36,877 nucleotides of DNA from an uncultured Bacilli bacterium. Lineage in GTDB: Bacteria > Bacillota_I > Bacilli_A > RF39 > UBA660. Made by a program: the position numbers and the translations under genes. Within the stretch, counting starts at the first letter, position 1. Each line of letters starts with the position of its first letter. The notes beneath the pieces are model-generated. The model saw only the letters and a program-made list of their open reading frames with translations, did no database searches and was not told the DNA's origin. This document shows positions 8,876 through 15,275 of the stretch, piece by piece. The stretch lies in assembly GCA_947588865.1 (NCBI GenBank), contig CANPYQ010000001.1, forward strand, positions 1 through 36,877, given 5' to 3'.

Positions 8876-9666
8876 TGGAATTTTTAATAGTTACAATATT
8901 AATAATAATTATAGTTATTGTTAATAATATAGTTGATACTAGACGTTTTTTCGAACAAGTCAATCCATTCTTACAGAAATTTATGGAAAAAGACTATGAA
9001 TTCTTGCTTAGAGTAAAATATAAAGATAAGGATTTGGATGTAAATGCTCTTTTTTCAAGAAGAATAAGAGATGGTATTATAACTGCTGCAGTGTTAATAT
9101 TTCTTTTAGCGGTTACTGGGTATTTGAACTATATGTGGGCATTTGGTGCTTGCATAGGCGGATTTTTAGTATTTAAAAGTGGTTATACTAAGTTAAAAAC
9201 TTTTTATAAAGCAAGATTACATACAATGGATTCTATGCTTCCATATTATTTAAAGAGTTTGGAAATTTTAGTACAGCATTATACAGTTCCAGTTGCTCTA
9301 TCAAGAAGTATAGATACTGCTCCAGAGATATTTAGACCTGGACTTAGGAAATTAGTTGCTAGAATAGATGAAGGTGATGCATCTATTCAACCATATATTG
9401 ATTTTGCAAATGAATATCCAGTTAGGGATTCTATGCGTATGATGAGACTTTTATATCGTTTAGGATTAGGCTCAAATCAAGACAAACACGAGCAGATAAT
9501 GATGTTTTCAAAGACTGTATCATCACTTCAAAATAAAGCCCGTGAACAAAAATATAAAGACCGTTTAGAGTCTATGGAAAAAAGAACCATGATAATGTTG
9601 TTCGTAACAGGTGGTGGCGTTTTACTAGTTTTATTTATGTCAATGTCTGTTATGATGGGAATATAA
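8875..9666 (+). CDS. tadC: TadC-like membrane platform protein (T2SSF-like)
   Basis: 263 aa. An N-terminal helix (2-17), two helices in the middle (~68-103), then a helical cytoplasmic domain with LPYYLKSLEILVQHYTVPVA and SRSIDTAPEIFRPGLRKL, and a last helix (~241-260, LFVTGGGVLLVLFMSMSVMM). The pattern of 'LP..L..L...V..G.....A' followed by a C-terminal helix is that of T2SSF domains. It is shorter than typical TadC (about 300 aa). It is coupled to TadB by a one-base overlap. The operon seems to end here: a hairpin and a new promoter follow. Confidence 0.7.
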   Translation: MEFLIVTILIIIIVIVNNIVDTRRFFEQVNPFLQKFMEKDYEFLLRVKYKDKDLDVNALFSRRIRDGIITAAVLIFLLAVTGYLNYMWAFGACIGGFLVFKSGYTKLKTFYKARLHTMDSMLPYYLKSLEILVQHYTVPVALSRSIDTAPEIFRPGLRKLVARIDEGDASIQPYIDFANEYPVRDSMRMMRLLYRLGLGSNQDKHEQIMMFSKTVSSLQNKAREQKYKDRLESMEKRTMIMLFVTGGGVLLVLFMSMSVMMGI

Positions 9667-9693
9667 TGTAAAAAAAATGTAAATAATATAATT

Positions 9694-9715
9694 AAAGTAT
9701 TGATTTTAATACTTT
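9694..9715 (+). other. Inverted repeat overlapping promoter of small pilin gene
   Basis: AAAGTATT (9694-9701) and AATACTTT (9708-9715) form an eight-base stem with a six-base loop. It has no good T-run, so it is a poor terminator for the Tad operon. It covers the candidate -35 (9700-9705) of the next gene and could be an operator. That function is inference. Confidence 0.45.
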
Positions 9716-9729
9716 GATTGTTGTATAAT
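9700..9729 (+). promoter_or_regulatory. Promoter of the small pilin-like gene
   Basis: -35 TTGATT (9700-9705), 18-base spacer, -10 TATAAT (9724-9729). The coding start at 9766 follows, with TAGGTGAGG as ribosome binding site (9751-9759). Confidence 0.55.
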
Positions 9730-9765
9730 TAGTTTAGGATATTTAGAAAGTAGGTGAGGTTTTAA

Positions 9766-10032
9766 ATGAAAGAAGCAGCAGGAGAAGCAAATATGACAGT
9801 AATAACAATAGTTTTAATAGCTATAGTACTTGCAATCGGAACAATTATAGTAACTAATATGATGAACAATACTGGAAAAAATTCTGCTTGTTCAAGTGCA
9901 GGTGGTGTATGGAATAGTGGTAAATGTTATGCAGCAAGTTCATGTAAATACGATAATGGAAAAACTACGTGCTCAGGAACTACTTTAAGTTGTAAGGAAT
10001 CTGGTAATGATTGGATATGTGAATCAAAATAA
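9766..10032 (+). CDS. Small Cys-rich pilin-like protein, candidate major pilin
   Basis: 88 aa. The N-terminus MKEAAGEAN matches the shared M[KR]E[AS]xxG start of three other proteins here. A membrane helix occupies ~10-31 (MTVITIVLIAIVLAIGTIIV). The remaining ~55 residues contain six cysteines, enough for three disulfides, and many Ser/Gly/Asn. Size and layout resemble Flp-type or other small pilins. It stands alone between its own promoter (9700-9729) and a strong terminator (10051-10073), right after TadC, which suits an abundant structural subunit. No classical prepilin leader or cleavage motif is visible. It may be a major pilin; this is inferred from size, context and transcription signals, not from a recognised family. 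Confidence 0.6.
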   Translation: MKEAAGEANMTVITIVLIAIVLAIGTIIVTNMMNNTGKNSACSSAGGVWNSGKCYAASSCKYDNGKTTCSGTTLSCKESGNDWICESK

Positions 10033-10050
10033 ATTTTTATTAAAAATTCG

Positions 10051-10073
10051 AGAGGGTATTTACCTTCTTTTTT
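10051..10073 (+). terminator. Strong Rho-independent terminator after small pilin gene
   Basis: AGAGGGT (10051-10057) pairs with ACCTTCT (10062-10068, one G-U) around a four-base loop. T bases continue to 10073. Confidence 0.8.
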
Positions 10074-10320
10074 GTGCCGTAAATACGAATTTTATTACTA
10101 TTAAAGTTTTTTAACTGAAAAAAATTTTTATGTGAACCCCAAGTAGAAGACATTATGGCACTCTTAGGCTATTACTTAAAAGCCCATACTGTAATATAAA
10201 TTGAATCGTCGTAGGTGGCGTGAGAGGTATAAATATAAAATAGAAAGCTTTATTTAATTTTCTCTACTCGTTTATTAACACTAATTTGAATAAAAAATTT
10301 AAACGATTGACATAATATCA
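10074..10320 (+). ncRNA. Candidate structured RNA or leader in gene-free stretch
   Basis: The 354 bases between 10033 and 10386 hold no credible ORF. After the terminator, about 10125-10230 is visibly richer in G and C than the surroundings and can fold: TATG/CATA and GGCT/AGCC (around 10154-10192) form one interrupted stem extended by ACA/TGT. A G-rich patch GTAGGTGGCGTGAGAGG follows near 10210-10226, and AAATA/TATTT arms near 10240-10256. A weak promoter (TTGTGC 10072-10077, 18 bases, TACTAT 10096-10101) could start a transcript. I cannot match it to a known RNA family; there is no T-box AGGGTGG motif and no tRNA or SRP signature. It could be a small RNA or a remnant. Confidence 0.3.
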
Positions 10321-10350
10321 TTGACAAAACTTCTTTACAACTGTTATAAT
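10321..10350 (+). promoter_or_regulatory. Strong promoter of pilin/CpaE/VirB2 operon
   Basis: -35 TTGACA (10321-10326), 18-base spacer, -10 TATAAT (10345-10350), both perfect consensus. A second TTGACA lies at 10307-10312. Genes from 10387 to 14741 follow without a clear terminator. Confidence 0.75.
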
Positions 10351-10386
10351 TATATAGGTATATAATAAGAAAAGAGGTAATGAGAA

Positions 10387-10839
10387 GTGAAAGAAAGCGT
10401 AGGTTATACAGTTACATTAAATATTGCGATAATGTTTATTATAATAGTTTTTGCTTTCCTTGCTGCAGCTCTTATATATTATAAAAGTAATAAAGTTAAT
10501 AATGTAATAATTAATTCACTAGAAAAGTATGAAGGATTTAATGATTTAGCTATTAATGAAATAAATAATAGTATGACAACTTTAGGCTATAATAGACATT
10601 CAATTAATTGTGGTGATAATATCAGTGATGATGGAAATGCATGTACATTAGTAGGTGACGGAGATAGTAAAGATAATGGTTATTGTGTTTATGTTTGTGT
10701 AGAAGAAAATAAGGATTACTATTATTTTAGGGTAAAGTCTTATATGATGATCAATGTACCTATTATAAATGAAATTTTAAATATTCCAATATTTTCAAAT
10801 TCAAATAGATTATATGATTTTGGCGATAGTTTTAAATGA
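10387..10839 (+). CDS. Pilin-like protein, M[KR]E[AS] family
   Basis: 150 aa from GTG 10387, supported by AAGAGGTAATGAG just upstream and by the conserved N-terminus MKESVG. A helix follows (~8-33, TVTLNIAIMFIIIVFAFLAA), then a helical segment (NSLEKYEGFNDLAINEI) and a domain with four cysteines in ~75-106. The region NGYCVYVCVEENKDYYYFRVKSYMMINVPIINE is paralogous to the same region of the 10859 protein (KYCVYRIDEEGGTYYYKVKTYVQFYFPIIGE), so the two are a duplicated pair. The layout fits minor pilins or TadE-like proteins. It is the first gene after a consensus promoter. The exact role is not known. Confidence 0.6.
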   Translation: MKESVGYTVTLNIAIMFIIIVFAFLAAALIYYKSNKVNNVIINSLEKYEGFNDLAINEINNSMTTLGYNRHSINCGDNISDDGNACTLVGDGDSKDNGYCVYVCVEENKDYYYFRVKSYMMINVPIINEILNIPIFSNSNRLYDFGDSFK

Positions 10840-10858
10840 TATTTAGGGATGTGATACT

Positions 10859-11290
10859 GTGAGAGAGGCAATAGGGAGTAGTTTATTACTTAGTGTGGTT
10901 GTTGTTTTTGTAGGACTAATAATATTATTTTTTGTAAATATATTATCTTATTCTAAAGCTTATAAAGCTAAGAATAGAATAATAGAAATTATTGAAAAAT
11001 ATGAGACATATTCAGAATCAAATTCAGAATCCAGTGAGTTAAATGAAATAAAGCAATCTTTACAAGATATGGGTTATCAGACGGGTGAATGTAAAAATGA
11101 GGATTCTAAAGATAATATAGCAAATAGTGGATATAAATATTGCGTTTATAGAATTGATGAAGAAGGCGGAACATATTATTATAAAGTAAAAACTTATGTT
11201 CAGTTCTATTTTCCAATAATAGGTGAACTCTTTAATCCACCGGTACAAAGTGAAACTAAAATATTAGGGAAAAGCTATGATTATGATTGA
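10859..11290 (+). CDS. Pilin-like protein, paralogue of the 10387 product
   Basis: 143 aa from GTG 10859 (GGGATGTG upstream). The N-terminus MREAIG is followed directly by a helix (~8-28, LLLSVVVVFVGLIILFFVNI). A Glu/Ser-rich helical part follows (IEIIEKYETYSESNSESSEL), then GYQTGEC and KYCVYRIDEE and a YYYKVKTYVQFYFPII segment that aligns with the product of 10387. It has two cysteines in the soluble part where the paralogue has four. It ends in TGA, which shows that TGA is a stop in this genome. Close spacing places it in one transcript with its neighbours. Confidence 0.6.
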   Translation: MREAIGSSLLLSVVVVFVGLIILFFVNILSYSKAYKAKNRIIEIIEKYETYSESNSESSELNEIKQSLQDMGYQTGECKNEDSKDNIANSGYKYCVYRIDEEGGTYYYKVKTYVQFYFPIIGELFNPPVQSETKILGKSYDYD

Positions 11291-11304
11291 AAAGGGGAAA
11301 TATA

Positions 11305-12309
11305 ATGAATGTAATAGTGTCAAATAAAAATCAAATGTTGCTGGAAAATTTGGGCATAGATGTTATAAAAGAGATGAATGGTGAGTTTGATGTTGATGAA
11401 ATTATAGCTACTTTTCAAAACTTTTTTTACCAACGTATGATTTTAGATATTACTGCAATAAAAGATTATAGAAATATAAATAATTTGCAAAAATTATCTA
11501 TATCTTTAGATATGAGTAAAGTAATATTATTATTAGATGGCACAAATGATACTATGAATCCAGTGTTTTTATCTAATTTGGTATCTATGGGTATTTATAA
11601 TTTTACTAAAAATGTAGAAGGTATACAGTATCTTTATAATACTCCTAATACGTATCGAGATGTGGCACAATTTCATAGTTTAAATTCATCTTTAAGTGGT
11701 TCACAACCTGAACAACCTAACCCACAAGCTAGGTATATAGCTCCAGTGGTTACTAATTCAGAATCTGATTCGGATTTTTATGGAACTAGAATAATAGGTG
11801 TTAAAAATGTTACAAAGCAATCTGGTGCAAGTAGTTTAGTTTATATGATGAAAAATGAATTAGGTAAAAATTATGATGTAGTGGCTATTGAGGTAGATAA
11901 GACGGATTTTGTTTATTTTAAAGATAAATCTTTAGTATCTACAATTACTAGTGAAATTGGCACTGTTATAAATAAATATAAGAATAAAGATATAATACTT
12001 GTGGATATAAATAATAGCTTAGTTGCAGAAGGATTTTGTCAAGATGTTTTATATCTTGTAGAACCTACTATAATAAAGTTACAAAAATTAATGACTTTGA
12101 ATGCTGCAGCACTTCATAATTTAAAGAATAAAAAAATAATTTTAAATCAAAGTTTACTTAGCAGTAATGATGTCGCTAATTTTGAATATGAGGCAAGAAT
12201 AAAAGTGTTTTATAATTTGCCTCCATTAAATGAAAGAGATAAAAATATACCTGAACTTAACAATTTATTGATAAAGCTTGGATTTACTAAACAAAAATCA
12301 AATACGTAG
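11305..12309 (+). CDS. CpaE/TadZ-like protein with degenerate P-loop
   Basis: 334 aa from ATG 11305; AAAGGGG at 11291-11297 is the ribosome binding site (an upstream in-frame TTG at 11287 lacks one). The N-terminal ~110 residues look like an atypical receiver fold (KVILLLDGTND, SMGIYNFTKNVEGI). A Pro/Gln/Ser-rich linker follows (~125-150), then a MinD/ParA-like half beginning TRIIGVKNVTKQSGASSLVY. The last part aligns with the deviant Walker A of CpaE proteins (G.RGGVGASTLA) but lacks the Lys-rich GKT consensus. IILVDINNS near 230 fits the position of the Walker B strand. In Tad systems CpaE/TadZ localises the machine to a cell pole. It probably no longer hydrolyses ATP; this is inference. 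Confidence 0.6.
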   Translation: MNVIVSNKNQMLLENLGIDVIKEMNGEFDVDEIIATFQNFFYQRMILDITAIKDYRNINNLQKLSISLDMSKVILLLDGTNDTMNPVFLSNLVSMGIYNFTKNVEGIQYLYNTPNTYRDVAQFHSLNSSLSGSQPEQPNPQARYIAPVVTNSESDSDFYGTRIIGVKNVTKQSGASSLVYMMKNELGKNYDVVAIEVDKTDFVYFKDKSLVSTITSEIGTVINKYKNKDIILVDINNSLVAEGFCQDVLYLVEPTIIKLQKLMTLNAAALHNLKNKKIILNQSLLSSNDVANFEYEARIKVFYNLPPLNERDKNIPELNNLLIKLGFTKQKSNT

Positions 12310-12317
12310 GGGGATTT

Positions 12318-12767
12318 ATGAAAAATATATTTAAAATAGTTTTAAATTTTGTTTTAATATTTATAATAAACTTTATTTTTCTTGACTTTGTACATGCAAT
12401 TCAGTATAATAATTTTGATGAATCGGAATTTGTTAGTTGTGGTGAGAAACTAATTGACAATATTCCAGCAGTTCTTCCTAATGTAGTAAGTAAAATATAT
12501 TTGATTGTTCAAGTGGCAGTTCCTATAGTGCTAGTTATAATTGGTAGTATTGGTTTAATAAAATGTATAGTCGCATCTAAGGAAGATGAAATAAAAAAAG
12601 AACAACAAATTTTGATTAAAAGAGTTGTTTCAGCAGTAATTATATTTTTTATATTTACTGTAGTTAAATTTTTAATTAGTTTAGTTGCAGATAATAATAA
12701 TATTTTGGAATGTGCGGAATGTTTTATAGAAAACAATGATAAATGTGTTGTACAAAAAAATAACTAA
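12318..12767 (+). CDS. VirB2/TrbC-like small membrane protein, copy 1
   Basis: 149 aa. A signal peptide or first helix (1-30, ending VHA) is followed by a short external stretch with one Cys (FVSCGEKL), a helix (~57-78, VAVPIVLVIIGSIGLI), a charged loop ASKEDEIKKEQQILIKR, and a helix (~97-118). The tail has three cysteines (ECAECF, KC). Two helices joined by a short charged cytoplasmic loop is the layout of VirB2/TrbC pilins of type IV secretion systems. Three close paralogues follow at 12783, 13199 and 14814, and a fifth segment ends the 30337 protein. Ribosome binding site: GGGGGA at 12309-12314. Which copy is the main pilin cannot be told from sequence. Confidence 0.6.
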   Translation: MKNIFKIVLNFVLIFIINFIFLDFVHAIQYNNFDESEFVSCGEKLIDNIPAVLPNVVSKIYLIVQVAVPIVLVIIGSIGLIKCIVASKEDEIKKEQQILIKRVVSAVIIFFIFTVVKFLISLVADNNNILECAECFIENNDKCVVQKNN

Positions 12768-12782
12768 GGAGTTACGGGAGTT

Positions 12783-13193
12783 ATGAAAAAGAAAGCGTTA
12801 AATATATTTATTCTTTTTACTGTGTTTTTTCCAGTTATAAGTATACATGCTATTGAAAAGGTATCTTGTGGGAATGTCACAGCTATTCCAGCTAAAATAC
12901 CAGAACTTACTAACTTTATTATGACTTTGGTTGAGGTTTTAGTACCTATTATTTTAGTTATAATGGGATCAATAGATTTAATAAAAGGAATATCATCACA
13001 GAAAGAAGATGAAATAAAAAAAGGGCAACAAATTTTGATAAAAAGAATTATTGTAGCAGTTATAATATTTATTGTAATAGTTGCAGTTAAATTTTTAGTT
13101 AGTATTGTTAATAATCCTGTTAATAGTAATAATATAGTTGATTGTATAGATTGTTTTTTGAATGGAAAGGAAAATTGTAAAAAGTGGAGGTAG
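12783..13193 (+). CDS. VirB2/TrbC-like small membrane protein, copy 2
   Basis: 136 aa. The signal peptide ends near SIHA (residue 24). VSCGNV follows, then a helix (VLVPIILVIMGSIDLIKG, ~51-68), the loop SQKEDEIKKGQQILIKR, a second helix (IIVAVIIFIVIVAVKFLVSI, ~86-105), and a tail with DCIDCF and C near the end. It is most like its neighbours at 12318 and 13199. The ribosome binding site is AAGGAG with a distance of about ten bases. It belongs to the 10387-14741 operon. Confidence 0.6.
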   Translation: MKKKALNIFILFTVFFPVISIHAIEKVSCGNVTAIPAKIPELTNFIMTLVEVLVPIILVIMGSIDLIKGISSQKEDEIKKGQQILIKRIIVAVIIFIVIVAVKFLVSIVNNPVNSNNIVDCIDCFLNGKENCKKWR

Positions 13194-13198
13194 TAATT

Positions 13199-13612
13199 AT
13201 GAAGAAAAAAATTTTATTTGTCGTTCTTTTGGGAATTTTAACTTTTAGCTTTTGTTCACCTGTTTTTGCTAAAAACATTTCATCTTGTGATTCTGTAATC
13301 TCAAGTAATGTTATAATAGATGAAAAAATACCAAATATAGTTAGTACTATTATAACAGTTATAAAGGTAGCTGTACCAGTATTATTGGTTATATTTGGAA
13401 TGATTGATTTAATGAAGGGTATAACATCACAAAAGGAAGATGAAATAAAAAAAGGACAATCATTATTTATAAAAAGACTTATATCAGGGGCTCTTGTGTT
13501 TTTTGTATTTACAATTGTACAATTAATTATAAGCTTTGTATCAGATGACGCTGATAACAATATAATGACTTGTGCTAGCTGTTTTATAAATAAAGAATGT
13601 CAATACAAATAA
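13199..13612 (+). CDS. VirB2/TrbC-like small membrane protein, copy 3
   Basis: 137 aa from ATG 13199, chosen because GGAGG at 13186-13190 is well placed; an in-frame ATG at 13184 would overlap the previous gene and lacks a site. The signal peptide ends near VFA (~25). The helix VAVPVLLVIFGMIDLMKG (~59-76), loop SQKEDEIKKGQSLFIKR and helix ISGALVFFVFTIVQLIISFV (~95-114) follow, then a tail with CASCF and C near the end. The CxxCF pattern in the tail is shared with the other copies. Confidence 0.6.
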   Translation: MKKKILFVVLLGILTFSFCSPVFAKNISSCDSVISSNVIIDEKIPNIVSTIITVIKVAVPVLLVIFGMIDLMKGITSQKEDEIKKGQSLFIKRLISGALVFFVFTIVQLIISFVSDDADNNIMTCASCFINKECQYK

Positions 13613-13628
13613 ATTATTAGGAGGATTT

Positions 13629-14741
13629 ATGGTTGATGCGTTAAAAAAACTAGATAAAAAATTTTTAATAATTGCTGGATGCATGGTTTTTTTACCAATT
13701 TTGTTTATTATTATTCTTGCTATTGTTCAAGGGTGTAGCAATAAAAAATTAACATATGAAAAATATGAAAGTAAAATGATTTCTGCGGCAGAAAAATATA
13801 TTAAAAAAGAAGATAAGAAACTTACAAACGAGGGTGAAAGTTATATAATTGACCTTAGCACATTAGTTGATAGTGATTATATTAAAGCAACAGAAGATGC
13901 ACTTGATGATACTTGTACTGGAAAAGTTATAGTTAGAAGAAATGGTTCATCAATCAAATCCAACGATGGAGGCTTTTTAAACTATATTCCATCGTTAAAA
14001 TGTGAGGGTTATAATTCAAATTCATTAATTAATTTAATAACTAAGAATATTGTTACTAGTGAATCTGGTTTATATAAAAATGGTGATGAATATATATTTA
14101 GGGGATCTAAAGTAGATAATTATATATCTTTCTTTGGTAAAGATTATAGGATACTTGGCGTAGATAGAAATGGGTTTGCTAAATTAATAGCGTCACAAAG
14201 TGACAGTGTCGATGTTTCTTGGGATATGAAATACAGTATAGAAACTAAAAGAGATACAGGCATAAATATATATAAAGATAGTAATATCCACGATAAATTA
14301 CTTGAATATTATGGTAATAAGAAGAAAATTTCACAAGATGCAAAAAAACATATTGTAGCGAATGATATATGTATAGGTAAGAGATATATTAATGATACTT
14401 CTCTTACTAGTGAATCCGATTGTTCACAAATTCTTAAAAATGAAATAATTACACTGATTAATATAACTGATTTTGCTAAAGCTAGTTTGGATAATAATTG
14501 TACAAGCATTGTTGCTAATTCTTGTAGGAATTATAACTATTTAAAAGCTTTGGGATTATGGACATGGACTGTTAATGGTGTAACAGATAATTCTTATGAA
14601 GCTTATTATTTGGGAAATGGAATAATAAGACATCAGGAAGCAAGTTCAAATGAATCATATAATGTTGTTATCCATATAGATTCTAATGAAATAGTTTTAT
14701 CTGGGGATGGATCTAAAAAAAATCCATATGTTATAAAATAA
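13629..14741 (+). CDS. Pilin-like surface protein with one N-terminal helix
   Basis: 370 aa. The helix is at ~14-36 (IIAGCMVFLPILFIIILAI). A segment (~45-130) with AAEKYIKKED, YIIDLSTLVDSDYIK, TCTGKVIVRRNG and YIPSLKCEGY looks like the globular part after the helix in Gram-positive prepilin-type proteins ('AA..Y....V.L..L...GYI', 'C.G.V.V'). The second half (ISFFGKDYRILGVDRNGFAKLI, LINITDFAKAS, CRNYNYLKALGLWTWTVNG, GDGSKKNPYVI) resembles a domain common in surface proteins of gut Bacillota, which I cannot name with certainty. Ribosome binding site: AGGAGG at 13620-13625. It is last in the operon and may be a tip or minor subunit; that role is inference. Confidence 0.5.
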   Translation: MVDALKKLDKKFLIIAGCMVFLPILFIIILAIVQGCSNKKLTYEKYESKMISAAEKYIKKEDKKLTNEGESYIIDLSTLVDSDYIKATEDALDDTCTGKVIVRRNGSSIKSNDGGFLNYIPSLKCEGYNSNSLINLITKNIVTSESGLYKNGDEYIFRGSKVDNYISFFGKDYRILGVDRNGFAKLIASQSDSVDVSWDMKYSIETKRDTGINIYKDSNIHDKLLEYYGNKKKISQDAKKHIVANDICIGKRYINDTSLTSESDCSQILKNEIITLINITDFAKASLDNNCTSIVANSCRNYNYLKALGLWTWTVNGVTDNSYEAYYLGNGIIRHQEASSNESYNVVIHIDSNEIVLSGDGSKKNPYVIK

Positions 14742-14761
14742 ATTTATAAAATTGTTTAATG

Positions 14762-14790
14762 TTGACATTTGATGAAAAAAAATATATAAT
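14762..14790 (+). promoter_or_regulatory. Perfect-consensus promoter for VirB2-like copy 4
   Basis: TTGACA (14762-14767), exactly 17 bases, TATAAT (14785-14790). The coding start is at 14814, after GGAGGAG at 14802-14808. This is the best-matching promoter in the window. Confidence 0.85.
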
Positions 14791-14813
14791 GTCTTTAGGA
14801 TGGAGGAGAAAAA

Positions 14814-15185
14814 ATGTTATTAAAAATCGATACTCAAGGGCTATATACTTGTGGTAATTTAAATTTTGAGTTTTCTGGAACTTTTCCATATATAGTTAAT
14901 ATGGCAATTACTATTATAAAAATAGTTGTTCCTATTTTATTAATTATATTTGGAATGTTGGATTTGGGTAAAGCTGTTGTTGCATCTAAAGAAGATGAAA
15001 TAAAAAAGGGTCAACAAACTTTTATAAAAAGAGTAATAGCAGCTGTAATTGTATTTTTTGTAATTCAAATAGTTCAAATTGTAATTTCATTTGTTTCTAA
15101 TAAAGATCCAAATGTTGTAAATTGCTTTAATTGTTTTGTAAATGCCGATACCGAAAAAGGTTGTATTGATTTAGCTGGTGAGTAG
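14814..15185 (+). CDS. VirB2/TrbC-like small membrane protein, copy 4, candidate main subunit
   Basis: 123 aa. It lacks the cleavable signal peptide of copies 1-3 and starts MLLKIDTQGLYTCGNLNF. A helix (~38-56, IVVPILLIIFGMLDLGKA), the loop ASKEDEIKKGQQTFIKR and a second helix (~74-95) follow, with the Cys-containing tail CFNCF and a last Cys (GCIDLAGE). It is monocistronic: a perfect promoter lies upstream and a 12-bp-stem terminator starts seven bases after the stop. That isolation and promoter strength suggest an abundant subunit. The family call rests on the two-helix pattern and similarity to the three neighbouring copies. Confidence 0.6.
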   Translation: MLLKIDTQGLYTCGNLNFEFSGTFPYIVNMAITIIKIVVPILLIIFGMLDLGKAVVASKEDEIKKGQQTFIKRVIAAVIVFFVIQIVQIVISFVSNKDPNVVNCFNCFVNADTEKGCIDLAGE

Positions 15186-15191
15186 ATTATT

Positions 15192-15225
15192 AGTACGAAT
15201 AATATTGATTATTTGTACTTTTTTT
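15192..15225 (+). terminator. Strong terminator after VirB2-like copy 4
   Basis: Twelve-base arms 15192-15203 and 15208-15219 (one G-U) surround the loop ATTG and are followed by six T. Confidence 0.85.
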
Positions 15226-15233
15226 GTTATAAT
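15205..15233 (+). promoter_or_regulatory. Promoter of the T4SS operon, embedded in terminator
   Basis: -35 TTGATT (15205-15210), 17 bases, TGT then TATAAT (15228-15233), an extended -10. The -35 lies in the loop and 3' arm of the upstream terminator. The operon starts at 15276. Confidence 0.6.
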
Positions 15234-15275
15234 ATTATAAGATTGTAAGTGTATTGAATTCAAGGAGGAGTAAGA

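Noticed and set aside
10200..10230. GTAGGTGGCGTGAG was considered as a T-box antiterminator motif.
   Set aside because: It does not match AGGGTGGNACCGCG, there is no specifier stem, and the downstream gene is a pilin-like gene.
5945..11290. Mycoplasma genetic code (TGA = Trp) was considered because of the AT-rich Mollicutes-like character.
   Set aside because: TGA ends several genes at sensible places (5945, 6830, 11288), and Trp is encoded by TGG throughout.
12540..15060. Recurring segments encoding KEDEIKK look like DNA direct repeats.
   Set aside because: Similarity is at protein level across four genes (paralogy), with many silent differences.
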